DNA of 64,000 nt from Branchiostoma floridae. Lineage: Eukaryota; Chordata; Leptocardii; Amphioxiformes; Branchiostomatidae. The notes beneath the pieces are model-generated. The model worked only from the letters and a program-made list of their open reading frames with translations, ran no database searches and was not told the origin of the DNA. The number at the start of each line of letters is the position of its first letter. The first letter of the stretch is position 1. Position numbers and translations under genes: made by a program. This document shows, piece after piece, positions 1 through 10,727 of the stretch. Location of the stretch: NCBI RefSeq assembly GCF_000003815.2, contig NC_049989.1, positions 2,457,842 to 2,521,841 of the forward strand, written 5' to 3'.

Positions 1-90
1 CCTTTACCTTTGACACATTACCTAGAATTCCTGTCGCCGCACATGCGTTCTGATCTCTGCCTAAGGGCTTATAGACCTAGCATGACTGTC

Positions 91-210
91 CATCACAATT
101 ATCAGTTCAACCAATGAGAGCATGGCAATTAGCAGTTCGACCAATGAGAGCATGGCAATTAGCAGTTCGACCAATGAGAGCATGGCAATTAGCAGTTCGA
201 CCAATGAGAG
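91..210. repeat. 30-bp tandem array, 4 copies
   Basis: Three identical 30-bp units at 121-150, 151-180 and 181-210 follow a variant copy at 91-120. Each unit carries the core AGCAGTTCGACCAATGAGAG with a CCAAT pentamer. The same core occurs once, in reverse orientation, inside the TA-inserting MITEs at 17827-18209 and 51296-51688, and in relics near 16200 and 55860. The array therefore looks like a local amplification of an internal MITE segment. No gene is seen around it. Confidence 0.9.
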
Positions 211-659
211 ATGATTTTGCAAATATTTGCATTTTTATGTTTTTATTTTGCATTTCTACGCATAGCCGTATAGCGTAGATGAGTGGTGCTCTGAATGGGA
301 TCTATTGGTATCATTGTGTTACAGTAGACTGCCCCATTGACCCAAAATGATCCACCCGCCGCCATCATTGTTTTGAACAAAAACATCGTCCAGTGGCAAA
401 GCTGGTCAATTTTACAATGAAATCTTGTTAGTTATCATGAAAAATTAATCGATATAGGCACATGATTAAAAATGAGGTGACCGTCTTAGGCAGGGATTGC
501 GTTCAACATGACCGTGACCGCGTTGGACAGGTGGTCGTCTTGAGAAAGTCGCTTAATGCTTATAATTACGCCTATTTTGACCGAGATTAAAGTGACCGGC
601 TTGTAGAGATAACCGCTTGGGCAGGTTTGACTGTATATGTGATGTTACTATATGTTATT
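211..659. other. Intergenic, AT-rich, no gene seen
   Basis: No open frame with coding character. The part near 211-300 resembles the flank of the same MITE relics seen near 16270 and 55930. Confidence 0.5.
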
Positions 660-1715
660 CATTTATTTCCCTTTTCATCTTCAGTTATTGATAACAACTT
701 ACGTTTTGTTTCTTAGAATAAATATTGACATATCTAACTTTTTATAGGAATTGTTAAGAATTGATTCGTGCTAACAGGCCCACCTCGCAGAGCATGGACG
801 TACGACCGTATGCTCGAACGTTCCCCCTACCCAACTTCTCTAGGGAGGCGCGTGCCAAGTAACCTTCTGTGTGAACAGGACATCTCAAGAACGGCTCGGT
901 GGATTGGTTTCATATTTAGTGTGTTGGTAGGGTGTGATGAAAGCTGGAAATGATTAGATTTTGGGCCCCCTAGCGTCTTTCCTTGGTACTGCAGCGAAAC
1001 TTCCCGTTTTGCTATCTCGCGTTCTGAACAAGCTATGGTCACGATTTTTCGGTGTTAGATAGTTCTTATGCTCGGGAAGAAGTGACATTTGGGCCCCTTA
1101 GTGGCTAGTTTTGGGATAGCAGGGGCATTTTTGTGAAAACTTCTGAAGGGAATAACTCAAGAAGTGAACAACGAAAATATGCTTAATTAGGACCTTGTAT
1201 AATTCAATTATTTTCTATAGGTGAATTAAGATAAATGTAACATATGTAATTCAAATGATTAGATAATGACGTATTCTGCATAGTTAAGGTAATTTGTGAC
1301 TGATGAAACATAAACAAATACCAAACATGCAAATCAGGAACTGATTTGCATATTTGATGCAAACACGGCAAAAGGGCTTCATGGTAAATGATGGGATTTT
1401 GATACTTGTGACATGTTTAAGCCAATTAATGATGAACTTCACCATGCATAAATTATGTAAATCTGTATATTATTTGCATGAACTCTATAAGAACTCTAAA
1501 TATTTCATGGAGGTATGAGGTCGCGGAGCTCTAGTTCTCTACTGGTTACGGGATCAGGTAGCAGGGGAAGGTTAAGGCTAAGGCATTTCCTACCAGTTCT
1601 TCCCAGTTCCTACCAGTTCTCCGAGGTGGTCCCTGCCCTTCTCGGCTTTCACGTTCTGCCGTCGGTGGATGTTTTTTTTTACCGTAAGTGCTCAAATAAA
1701 AATATAAGATAATCG
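660..1715 (+). repeat. Dispersed repeat copy A, split in two
   Basis: 660-870 matches 2145-2385 (shared block from GTGCTAACAGG through GCGCGTGCCAAGTAACCTTC), and 1530-1715 matches 2396-2600 (shared block from CTCTACTGGTTA through CTTCTCGGCTTTCACGTT). In the second copy the halves are adjacent; here about 650 bp separates them. Short frames inside are not convincing genes. Confidence 0.7.
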
Positions 1716-1723
1716 GTTTGTGC

Positions 1724-1797
1724 CTGTATACATGTATGTATGTATGTATGTATGCTAGGAAACATAACTTAGTGTGTGTGTGTGTACATCTGTATGC

Positions 1798-1838
<41 letters not shown>

Positions 1839-1860
1839 CGTGTATGTGTGGGTGGGGGGG
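1724..1860. repeat. (GTAT)n and (GT)n microsatellites
   Basis: TGTA/GTAT tetranucleotide runs at about 1733-1752 are followed by GT-rich runs at 1772-1832 and a G run near 1850. Open frames over this tract are simple-sequence artefacts. Confidence 0.95.
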
Positions 1861-2144
1861 GGAGAAGAAATTCTTACTTAAGTGCAGAGCTAGGTTCATT
1901 GTTAACCTACAGAACTCGAAGTTTTGCGCTTTCCTAGAATGAGGGATACAGTTACAATGCCAGACATACAACCCATCATGCACAAATGATGGGGATCACT
2001 AGAAGGCGCTACTGCACATACTAGGAACAACAGCGATGTCCCAACTGCATCCAGACGACTTCCCGGCTTTAAGGGCTTGCACGTATTACTTGCGAGAAGA
2101 ATATGTATTGATGCAGAATGCATTAGATTTACAATAAAATTCAT

Positions 2145-2610
2145 TTTACCCTTTCATCTTGTCATTGCAAACAACTTAAGTTATGTTTCCTAGAAAACAA
2201 CTTGACATACCTAACTTTTTACATACATACATACATAACCTTTATTTTAAAATACTAAGACTTGTTTAGAATTGCATCGTGCTAACAGGTCCATCTCGCA
2301 GAGTATGGACGTACGACCGTATGCTCGAACGTTCACCCTACCCAGCCTCTCTAGCTAGGCGCGTGCCAAGTAACCTTCATCAAACTGAAGTATCATTTGG
2401 GTACAAATTCTCTACTGGTTAGGGGGTCAGGTAGCATAGAGGAGGTTAAGCTAATGCATTTGCATCTCCTACGAGCTCTCTCAAACATACCTCTGACAGT
2501 TCAAGCTCCGAGTTGGTCCCTGCCCTTCTCGGCTTTCACGTTTTTACTACTGCCGGCGGATGTTTTTGCCGTAAGTGTTCTCATAAAACTATAATCGGCT
2601 TGAGGTAAAC
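2145..2610 (+). repeat. Dispersed repeat copy B, contiguous
   Basis: Diverged second copy of the repeat at 660-870 plus 1530-1715, with a short CATA microsatellite insertion at about 2221-2237. Having the two halves adjacent here suggests this is the undisturbed arrangement. Confidence 0.7.
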
Positions 2611-3278
2611 CTGCGACAACACGTTTTGCAGGCAGGCTAGTTATTGGCTTGAAAACTAGGTACCAGAGGACTGAAGAGTCCACATCTATTAAGCGAGTAT
2701 CTCAGTGGAAGGCGCCTGTATGCGCCAGGCATTCGCAAAGTGGCCCAAAACTGCGCCAATTTGTCAAAACACAAAAATTAGCTGGACGTAATTGTGCACA
2801 AACTGCACAATCTACATACTTTGTAATAGTTGCTCGTACGTCCCTACCGAGTTGCCAGTAGGTGCAAAGCCGTGCAATCTTTTTTCCGACTGGCTATCTG
2901 TTAGACACAAACATATCAGCAATTGTATTGCAATGCTAGCGCTGTGTTGCATGTATTATGATTGACAGAAACACACACTGGTGGAATAGAAAGTAGCTAA
3001 TAGCAATGCCAACACAGAAGCGTGTGTGTTACATAAATGTATGTCGAAGGAGGGCTGTAGTATACCAGCTGCACAGATACAGATACACACAAGCCGAAAA
3101 AAAAGAATGATCAAATGTTCGTGACCATCAGCGACCATGCTAGCTACTGCGAACGCACGGTTCAGCGATTGGTCAGCTCTGACACGTGACGCAGGAGGCG
3201 CGTTGACAACTGACCACCCAGTTGCCCAGATGACGTCATCACCAGTAACAAACCAATGCCCACCCACTGTTGTGTGGA

Positions 3279-3600
3279 CAGTCGTACAGGGTAAGACACT
3301 GAGAAAGTCACATCAATTTCTTAAGAAAACAAAGTTTAAGTGAGTACGGTGACGTTTTAAGGTTTCCTCCGTGGCCAAATTGTCATTTATTTGGCCATCC
3401 ATTATTTTCTCATTAATTGATTAAGTAAGAACTGTGGCGCCATGTAAACAGTCGTACAGGGTAGACGCTGAGAAAGTCACACCGATGTCTTAAGAAAACA
3501 AAGTTTAGGCGAGTATGGGGAAGTTTTAAGGTTTCCTTCAATTGTTTGGCCATCTATTGTTTTTCCATTAATTAATCAAGTAAGAACTGTAGTTGTGCTG
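3279..3600. repeat. 170-bp tandem duplication
   Basis: The segment starting CAGTCGTACAGGGTA at 3279 recurs at 3449, period about 170 bp. Both copies share AAGAAAACAAAGTTTA and TTTTAAGGTTTCCT, with many substitutions, so the duplication is not recent. No coding content seen. Confidence 0.85.
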
Positions 3601-4771
3601 AATGATGATAACTAGACATGAAAAAATTCTGAACACCTTTGATCAATTGCTGACGTCACACTTCAGGTCTGGATGTGTGGCATAGGGTTTGGGTCATTCG
3701 AACTTGATAATGATCAGAGGACTGATCAAAAGCGCTTTATTTTGTGTACGGATGTTAAGTTTTAAATCATAACATAATCTGAAAGCCTGTTAAGGGATCG
3801 AGGCAATAGCTGGCGCACGGTTCGCCAAGTAGGTCAAACCGATATAACGTCCTTGGTCAAACGTGAAACAGTTAATATGTGCCATCACAGCTCATGCGGC
3901 ATCGAATACTTGACTTCACGATCGCGTGTAGTGCCCGGAACTTCCGTCGCTGGAGAGCACGTAAAACGTTCTCATCAGCTCAGGCGGATGCTACGTCTGA
4001 CTTCACTGATTAAAACGCCACAATTTTCCTGCAGGCTTTTGGCCACCTGTACTAGGGGTCACTGACCGAACTGACATGGCATGTCAGCCTGGGCGGACAG
4101 TTTGCGGGGACGAAAAGTGAAATATAAGAGATATGTCAACAATCTCAACAAGAAAACACACAAAACCTAAAAAAAGTACTTGTGCGCTAGCCTGGGTACC
4201 ATCCGGATAGTAGTTCCCTACAATGTTTAGTAATGTTACACACTACATAAAAACGCTTCTCGCTCCGAATTACATTATAAACTACCCAGTTTAATTGTGA
4301 GAACAGTTTGAGTATAACCTTTTTTTGTTCTTGCCAGCAGCCCGGCACAGCCCTGGCTTGGAAATGTGAACCAAGCATAAGTTAGCGACACGGAATGTAG
4401 GCCGCCATAATTGTGGAAAATGTTTGCACGTCACCTGCCGAAAATATCCATGTCAAGAGAATAACTTAATTTCTTACATCTGGTGATGTTTTTGATAGCT
4501 AAGTTAGATAGTGGGTTGGTCAGAGGTCCTTGGAATGCTGCATCATCACAATACGAAATCACAACGAAATCTCGAAATAATGTTTGAAGACTAATTTATC
4601 TGCAGGCTCTACCCTGGTACTTTCCAGGAACGTTTTTTCAGAGGTTAGGCTATGACTGTGTTTTTTTCTCTCACTTTTTTGTTTTGTTTTTGTCGAGTTT
4701 TCTACTTTGTCAGTTTTTCTTTTTTGTCCGGCAAAATAGAAAGCCCGATAAAAACGCCGAAAAAAGGATCT

Positions 4772-5835
4772 AAAACTAGAGTTCCACGAACACATACCTT
4801 TGCCAAATAAACCAGGTTTGTTATGTAGAATGATGTCTGCGGACAAATGCGTTACTCATTTCATTTTCTTTATAATTATATGCTTGGAGTTGGTTTATAA
4901 AATTTCGGCATTCATTATGCAAATTAGATCCCAAGTTACAATTAATTGATATCAAATTGTATCAAGCATTACTTAAGCTATCAGCATACCAAAAATCATG
5001 ATGATCCTTTGATCCATTCTCTTTCAAAGTCTTTAAATACACCTCTTACTCTCTTCCCTCTTTCTCAGTTACATATGTGACAACTTTGATGAAAGTACTA
5101 TAATGGAATGCAGTGGATTTATTAACTTTTCCTAATCAATTATGCAAATTACCTGTTTTTTTGCATAATAAGTATCACATTATATAAGTCTTCACTTGGG
5201 CTATCTACATGCCAAAAATCATGACGATCCGTCAACACGTTCATATTTTCTCATTAATTATGCAAATGAGATCATCATTTGCATGATAAATATGTATTGA
5301 CATTTCTCTCTTTCTCAGCTACATATGTGACAAGTTTTAAAGTCCTATCATGGAATGCAGTGGATTTATGAATTTTCCTCATTAATTATGCAAATTAGCT
5401 GTTGATTTGCATAATTAGTATACCATTATGTAAGTCATCACTCATTCTATCTACATACCAAAAATCATGACGATCCGTCAACACGTTGTAGAGTTATTTT
5501 CGTCCAAAGTTTGAAAGGAAACCGGCGCCTGCAGTTCCAAACTCACAGCACTTACTCTCTGCCTCGAGGACTATCTACCACTTAAAAATCATGACCACAG
5601 CATGTCCAGAACACGAGATATAAAAAATTGAGTTTCCGCTGCAGTACCTTAGCAAGCCGCTAGGGGGCCCATTACCGAACTTGACCTTCGTTTTCCCGAC
5701 CCCTACCCACCTACCAAATATCATCAGGATCCATCCAAGGCTTCTCGAGTTATGCTGTTAACACACAGACACACACACACACAGACTCACAAGCCCAAAA
5801 CATAACCTTAGCCATTCTGGCAAAGGTAAAAACAG
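4772..5835 (+). mobile_element. Dispersed repeat family 'CTAGGGGGCCC', copy 1
   Basis: Begins with ACTAGAGTTCCACGAACACA and runs through repeated blocks containing TTAATTATGCAAAT and AAAAATCATGACGATCCGTC, then GCCGCTAGGGGGCCCATTA, ending near GCCATTCTGGCAAAGGTAA. A longer copy in the same orientation lies at 32665-34025 and fragments at 20520-20840 and 49180-49400. No terminal inverted repeat and no long ORF were seen, so the class is unassigned. Confidence 0.7.
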
Positions 5836-5974
5836 AAGTCACCTAACCTCTGCTTTGAGAGTAACGCCCGGTAACGTCCTTGGCAAAGCAATTACGCGTC
5901 CAGACAGGTGGCTGGGCACGTGGCCAGGATTACAGGTCATTATAGCCAGTGGGTACCCATCTGAGCAATGCTTA

Positions 5975-6424
5975 GGGCACAACCCGCCGTACGTGCACAT
6001 ACATACTGTCTACGTGCCAAAACGTGGGCAATCTTTTGGGGTCCGTAAGTGGTACTAGTATTAAAGTACCGCTTCCGAAAGAGCGGATCTATTCAAGATA
6101 AGGGCACAACCCGCCGTACGTGCAAATACGTGTTGTCTACGTGCCAAAACGTGGGCAATCTTTTGGGATCCGTAAGTGGTAAGTACCGCCTCCGTAGGAA
6201 CTCGTAGGGAATCCGACGGATTTGGGCGCACGCAGATACGCCGTAGAACTTTACGTGCAGGCAAAACGTGTGCCATCGGGCTGCGGATTCGCCCCCTGTA
6301 CGTGCCAGTACGGGCGAGCGCCCGCCCTGTGCAGCCTGGACGGTTTCAGAAATACGTAGCTGACGTGCCCCCCCCCCCCCCAAAAAAAACGTACGTACAA
6401 ATTACACTATGACGGGTTATGCCC
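5975..6424. mobile_element. PIF/Harbinger-like MITE
   Basis: The left end GGGCACAACCCGCC and right end (read in reverse) GGGCATAACCCGTC form terminal inverted repeats. Both sides are flanked by TTA (5972-5974 and 6425-6427), the 3-bp target duplication typical of PIF/Harbinger elements. There is no transposase frame. Inside, an ~85-bp block starting GGGCACAACCCGCCGTACGT at 5975 recurs at 6102, so one end has been duplicated or a related element is nested. Confidence 0.75.
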
Positions 6425-6509
6425 TTAGCCAGTGGGTATACCCATCTGAGTAATGAGGCTGTTGTAACGCGCTCGAGGCACCCCCTCGAACACGGGGCCG
6501 GTACCCGTC

Positions 6510-6848
6510 TTACGTCCCTTTCGTAAAGGTGGGGTCACACATGCGTGTATATTCAGGTCCGTCTGAGCTGCGTATGAAGCTCTTAGTCTCTACCAGGCTC
6601 CACAGGTCGCGGGAAAAATAGTACAAATTTGACAAATATAGATACATAACATGCCAGAGGAGTTAGCTGACCGAGAAGTATGGTTAGCGACCCAGCTAAC
6701 TCGTCTGACATGTTACCTGTTTACGTTTGTCCAATTTCTATTATTTGTCAAACGACCTGTGGGGCCTGATGGAGTCTAATAATTCCATGCGCGACTCATA
6801 CGGACTTGAATACGCACGTGTGACCCCACCTTTACGTCCCTTTCGTAA
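6510..6848. mobile_element. Palindromic foldback MITE with odd 17-bp flanks
   Basis: The core 6527-6831 is an imperfect palindrome over its whole length: AGGTGGGGTCACAC at the left end, GTGTGACCCCACCT at the right, centre near 6685 (GTTAGCTG...CAGCTAAC). Each side is bordered by the same 17-mer TTACGTCCCTTTCGTAA in direct orientation (6510-6526 and 6832-6848). The outer TTACG and CGTAA of the 17-mers also fit the inverted repeat, with only the middle seven bases in direct orientation. Confidence 0.8.
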
Positions 6849-6859
6849 GGCGGCGAAGC

Positions 6860-6965
6860 TCCAATTACCAGGGTTCCCTTCCCGGCTTCGAACCGGGATC
6901 TACCAGTGATTGGTACCAAGAGCTTAACTGTGAACCGCCATCTATCAAGCTACGTGACATCCCTA
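6860..6965 (-). repeat. tRNA-derived SINE-like segment
   Basis: On the minus strand a B-box-like GGTTCGAAGCC sits in a T-arm-like CCCGG...CCGGG context, with an A-box-like stretch (TAGCTTGATAGATGG) upstream. I cannot close an acceptor stem, so it reads as a tRNA-derived repeat rather than a working tRNA. Confidence 0.5.
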
Positions 6966-8347
6966 CCAAGTCTACTTGTACATACATGACCCATGTTCAC
7001 TCAGACGACGGTCTGTTATTAGTAACATACACGTGTGCTACGGAAAACAGTGAACAGGTAGTCACATACGGGTCTCTGCTACGCATAATCGTCTTGACAG
7101 AAAATAAGCACTATATCATAAAGCATGTCACGTGGATATTTTGTCCCTCAAAATTAAATACGTACTTACCTACGGAGAATCGCACTAGTCTAGAGTCGGG
7201 TGCGTGGATGGCGAAACAAATGACGAGAACGTTCGTCTTCGTCAGAGACGAGTTTCGCACGTCCAAATGGCTATTATTGGACAATGCATATATCACCTTC
7301 ACCCACCACACGGTATGGTACTAAATATTTTTCTTTCCAATTTTCTCACCCTTTTTGTTGACACAGACAGAAAAACAGACAAATTAAACAGAGAGTGGGG
7401 CGTGACCTAATTAAGTTCGTGTAAATTATTCAACAATTTCGTTAGGCAGACAGCAGAAAAAAGGCATGCGAAAGGCGCACGCACTGATGAAAAACGCCAG
7501 ACAATCACGTGTTTGGGGTTATAGGCTTTGGAAAATTGCTTCTGTGAGTAAATTAAATACCAGAAACATGCCGTTTCGCACGAAAACACTCAATTATTGA
7601 GCCATCTGGTCTGATCTGGACGGACAAAGGATAGTTTTGTGGGTTGGCCGTGCACATGAAGGGACTGCTCTCTATAGCATTTTTATCCCCATACATTTGT
7701 ACGTTTTAACCCACTACATAGCCTCAATGCTGTTATATGAACTGTATTACTTACTTATATGGCAATATATCCAAGCAGATGTAACGGTTGAGGTTGTTTT
7801 GTGGGTATTTTGTCTTTGCCAGGCAGAAGTTAGGCTTCTGGTTTTGGACGTTTTTATTGGGCAATTTTGTCGGGTTTTCTGTCAAAATACATTGTACTAA
7901 GAAAATTAGACCCCTGCTTGGCCATGGAGATCTTTTGGCCCTTTCAGTGTTTCTAAGGAATAAATAACAAATAAACAATCAGGAATGACTGGAGGGGTTG
8001 TTGATTTGCGATTTGGAAAACAGTATACATGACTGTGCACAGTCACAACTGGTTCCTATTTTCCTTTGACCCAAGAATTGACAATCCTAAAACACAAGAA
8101 TGCTAACGAACCCTGTGCCGACAGGCTGAATAAAGGTTAAGAAACTTGAACTATTCTGCTCCAGATGTCTTACTGAGGGATGACTGTGGTGAGATAGATG
8201 TCTTTTACTAGTAGCTGAGGGATGAGTCCACTCTACTATATACAAGAAAGCTACCATCTCTCTTCACAAGTACACGTATGATACACCCAAACATCTATAG
8301 ATCTTCGGCAAATCACGACAAGAACGTTTGAGACTTTCATAGATCAC
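6966..8347. other. Intergenic, no supported gene
   Basis: Several short frames of about 60-110 codons exist on both strands but none shows family similarity or splice context. A LINE/SINE-like 3' tail with AATAAA lies at about 8110-8150 on the plus strand. Confidence 0.4.
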
Positions 8348-10608
8348 TTTATTCCCTTCTGCCATTGATAGCAAAACGTTCTGATCTTTGAAAATAAAAA
8401 TAGTTCATCTTCTCTTGGTTGTGGATGGTAAGGTTGGGTAGGTATGTTACAGCAGGTTAACTCAAATCATCGTTAGGAAATTCTCTTACATACTTTCATT
8501 TTCAAAATGCCTTCTTTTGTCTTTATGATATTGAATGCATTCACATACACTTAATACATGTACATACACCTGAAAAATACTCTTCATCATTATACTCTAC
8601 AACTAGACCTTTAGGGAAGCTGAAACCTATCTCACTGGGACATGCGTGTCACTGGGTCACCCACACATCGCCAATTCGTGGCCAAAAGCTGCCAGTTGGT
8701 TGTCCGAGATGGCAACTTTCTATCAAAATTTAAAAAATCACAATTGGCAAAATGTCAAGAAGGGGTGTTAACAAGTGTGATCATGGCACATCTCTTTCTG
8801 ATGTACATTGGTTTGTGATTCAGGAGCAACAATGCAATTTCCAATACAATTAATCTTGTAACCAATTTGGGGCCCAAACTGAAGATGTGCCAGCCCATCG
8901 CAGCCATTTTGTTTTTTCGTGGTCACGTATTTTACCCGGGCATTTCAGGTCAAGGTAAAACCATAATTTGTTGCTTACACGCCCAGTGAGATAACCACTT
9001 CAGAAAAACAGTTACACAAGATGTAGAAACCTTGGCACGGGTGACTTTGGGTAAGTTACTAACAATTTTGACAATATCCTACTGTCGCTATTTGTCTACT
9101 GTAAATTCATTCATTTTCGCGAGGACTTAATTTTGGTGTTATAATTTCTTGGTTGAATCATACTGTAGTATGGTATTTATACATCAGAAATGCATTGTCA
9201 AGAATTTGAGACGTCGCTGTGAAAATAAAATTTTCTTCCTGCCTCCGTGAACTGTATCCCACGTGTACCTTTCTGATTCTCCATCAACCATTAACTCAAA
9301 AACATCTCTTTGTTTCTTGTACATACCTACTATAGCAATCACTCCCTATGTCCAATATGAACCAATGACATCAACCACCACATACAGTTTGTACCATTAT
9401 TTTAGTAGTCAAAAGCATGTAGTCATGCCATGTTTTTGTCAAGAAAATTATCTTCTTGCTTTCTTTTTTGGCAGCATATTATAATTGTTTAATGCATTTC
9501 CCACACTGCAATATACCATACTCAAGATATGTCACATACCAACTCTTCATCCTTTTTCAAACCATCATTATGTACACATTAATGACATATGTTCATGAAG
9601 ACACGTCAAACCATACATTATTATATCATGTTATCATATATCGTAAGAGTGCCACAAACTCAACCAACAAACTCTTAAATGAACAACTGAAGACTGTGTT
9701 AGTCTGGCTTGATTTAGGTTTCAAGAAGTTCAGAAAAAAGAAAAATCTTACCCAGAACAATACAATATAGGTCAGAGAATTTTCATGGTTGATTTGGACT
9801 GCACTAGTCAAGTGTGATGCACTGTAGGTAATATGTCAAAGTTAAAGGCCCCTAAGACATAAACAAAACACATCTGGTCATGTATCGAGCATGGTCTAAA
9901 CAAGAACTGTTTACAAGTTAGGGGCTTTGACCTTTGACCTTGCACATGCACAGTTCAAACAGTGAACTGGCTTATTATGAAAGATTTTGGATCTCTTCAT
10001 TTACTTCCTGATCTCATTTTTTTGTTTATTGTGTGTTAGATTAGAAAGCATTTACAACGATTTTGTGAAACATTTTCTTTCTTGCTTGAAACAATTTGCA
10101 GTGATGCAAACATTTTTGGTAGTTTGCTATCGGTTTGATCTACCATTGTATGGTACACAATAGCCACATTTGGGGCATTTTTCTCTCTATCAAAAACAGT
10201 TTTGAGTGTTTTGTTTCCCTTCCACTCAAAGGGAATGTAGTTCTTGCCCTCAAAATCATAGAAGACCAGGTATTAAAAATAGACAACTTCTCTCAATTCC
10301 CTCAACAGAACAGAATTAACCAAAGCTATTATCATTTTAACTAGTAGAAGATCTGTACAAATATTGAGAATGCAAACTTCGAGCAAAGTATTCCAATAGC
10401 TTTTGTTTAATTGAGTCTACTGTATCATTGCCATACAATCTCAAAGAATAGTAGACATCAAATGACACTTTTATCACTAGTAAACGAGCTCTGTAAAACT
10501 CTAGTTTTGTGAATACATTTTCTGCCAAAGACCAAGGATGTCAAAAATGGCTTGCGGGTAGTTTGCATTCTCAACAGCACCCCCTGTTGACTCCAACCGG
10601 AACTGCAA
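8348..10608 (-). other. Probable Mondo 3' UTR
   Basis: Directly downstream of the Mondo stop codon on the minus strand. It is AT-rich, free of coding exons, and unlike the flanking introns holds no obvious MITE, which fits a long 3' UTR. AATAAA on the minus strand occurs at 10025-10030 and 8348-8353; the second would give a 3' UTR of about 2.26 kb. The end site is inference. Confidence 0.4.
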
Positions 10609-10727
10609 CTAATGGCTCTCACTTGACTTTTTGGAAGAGACAGCTTGCAGCGCCTGCTCGGACAACAAGGACGGATCCGACAGGATGGAGGTCGTCATAC
10701 TCAACTGTCTCAAGGAGTTCAAAACCG
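10609..10727 (-). CDS. MLXIP: Mondo exon 25 (C-terminal end, stop)
   Basis: Acceptor TTTCACAG before 10727, phase 1 start, stop TAG at 10609-10611. It encodes VLNSLRQLSMTTSILSDPS and a short serine-rich tail, matching the end of the Mondo tail domain, which promotes dimerisation and cytoplasmic retention. Confidence 0.92.

Noticed and set aside
6860-6965. Functional tRNA gene on the minus strand
   Set aside because: B box present but no closed acceptor stem or clear anticodon arm; it reads as a tRNA-derived repeat.
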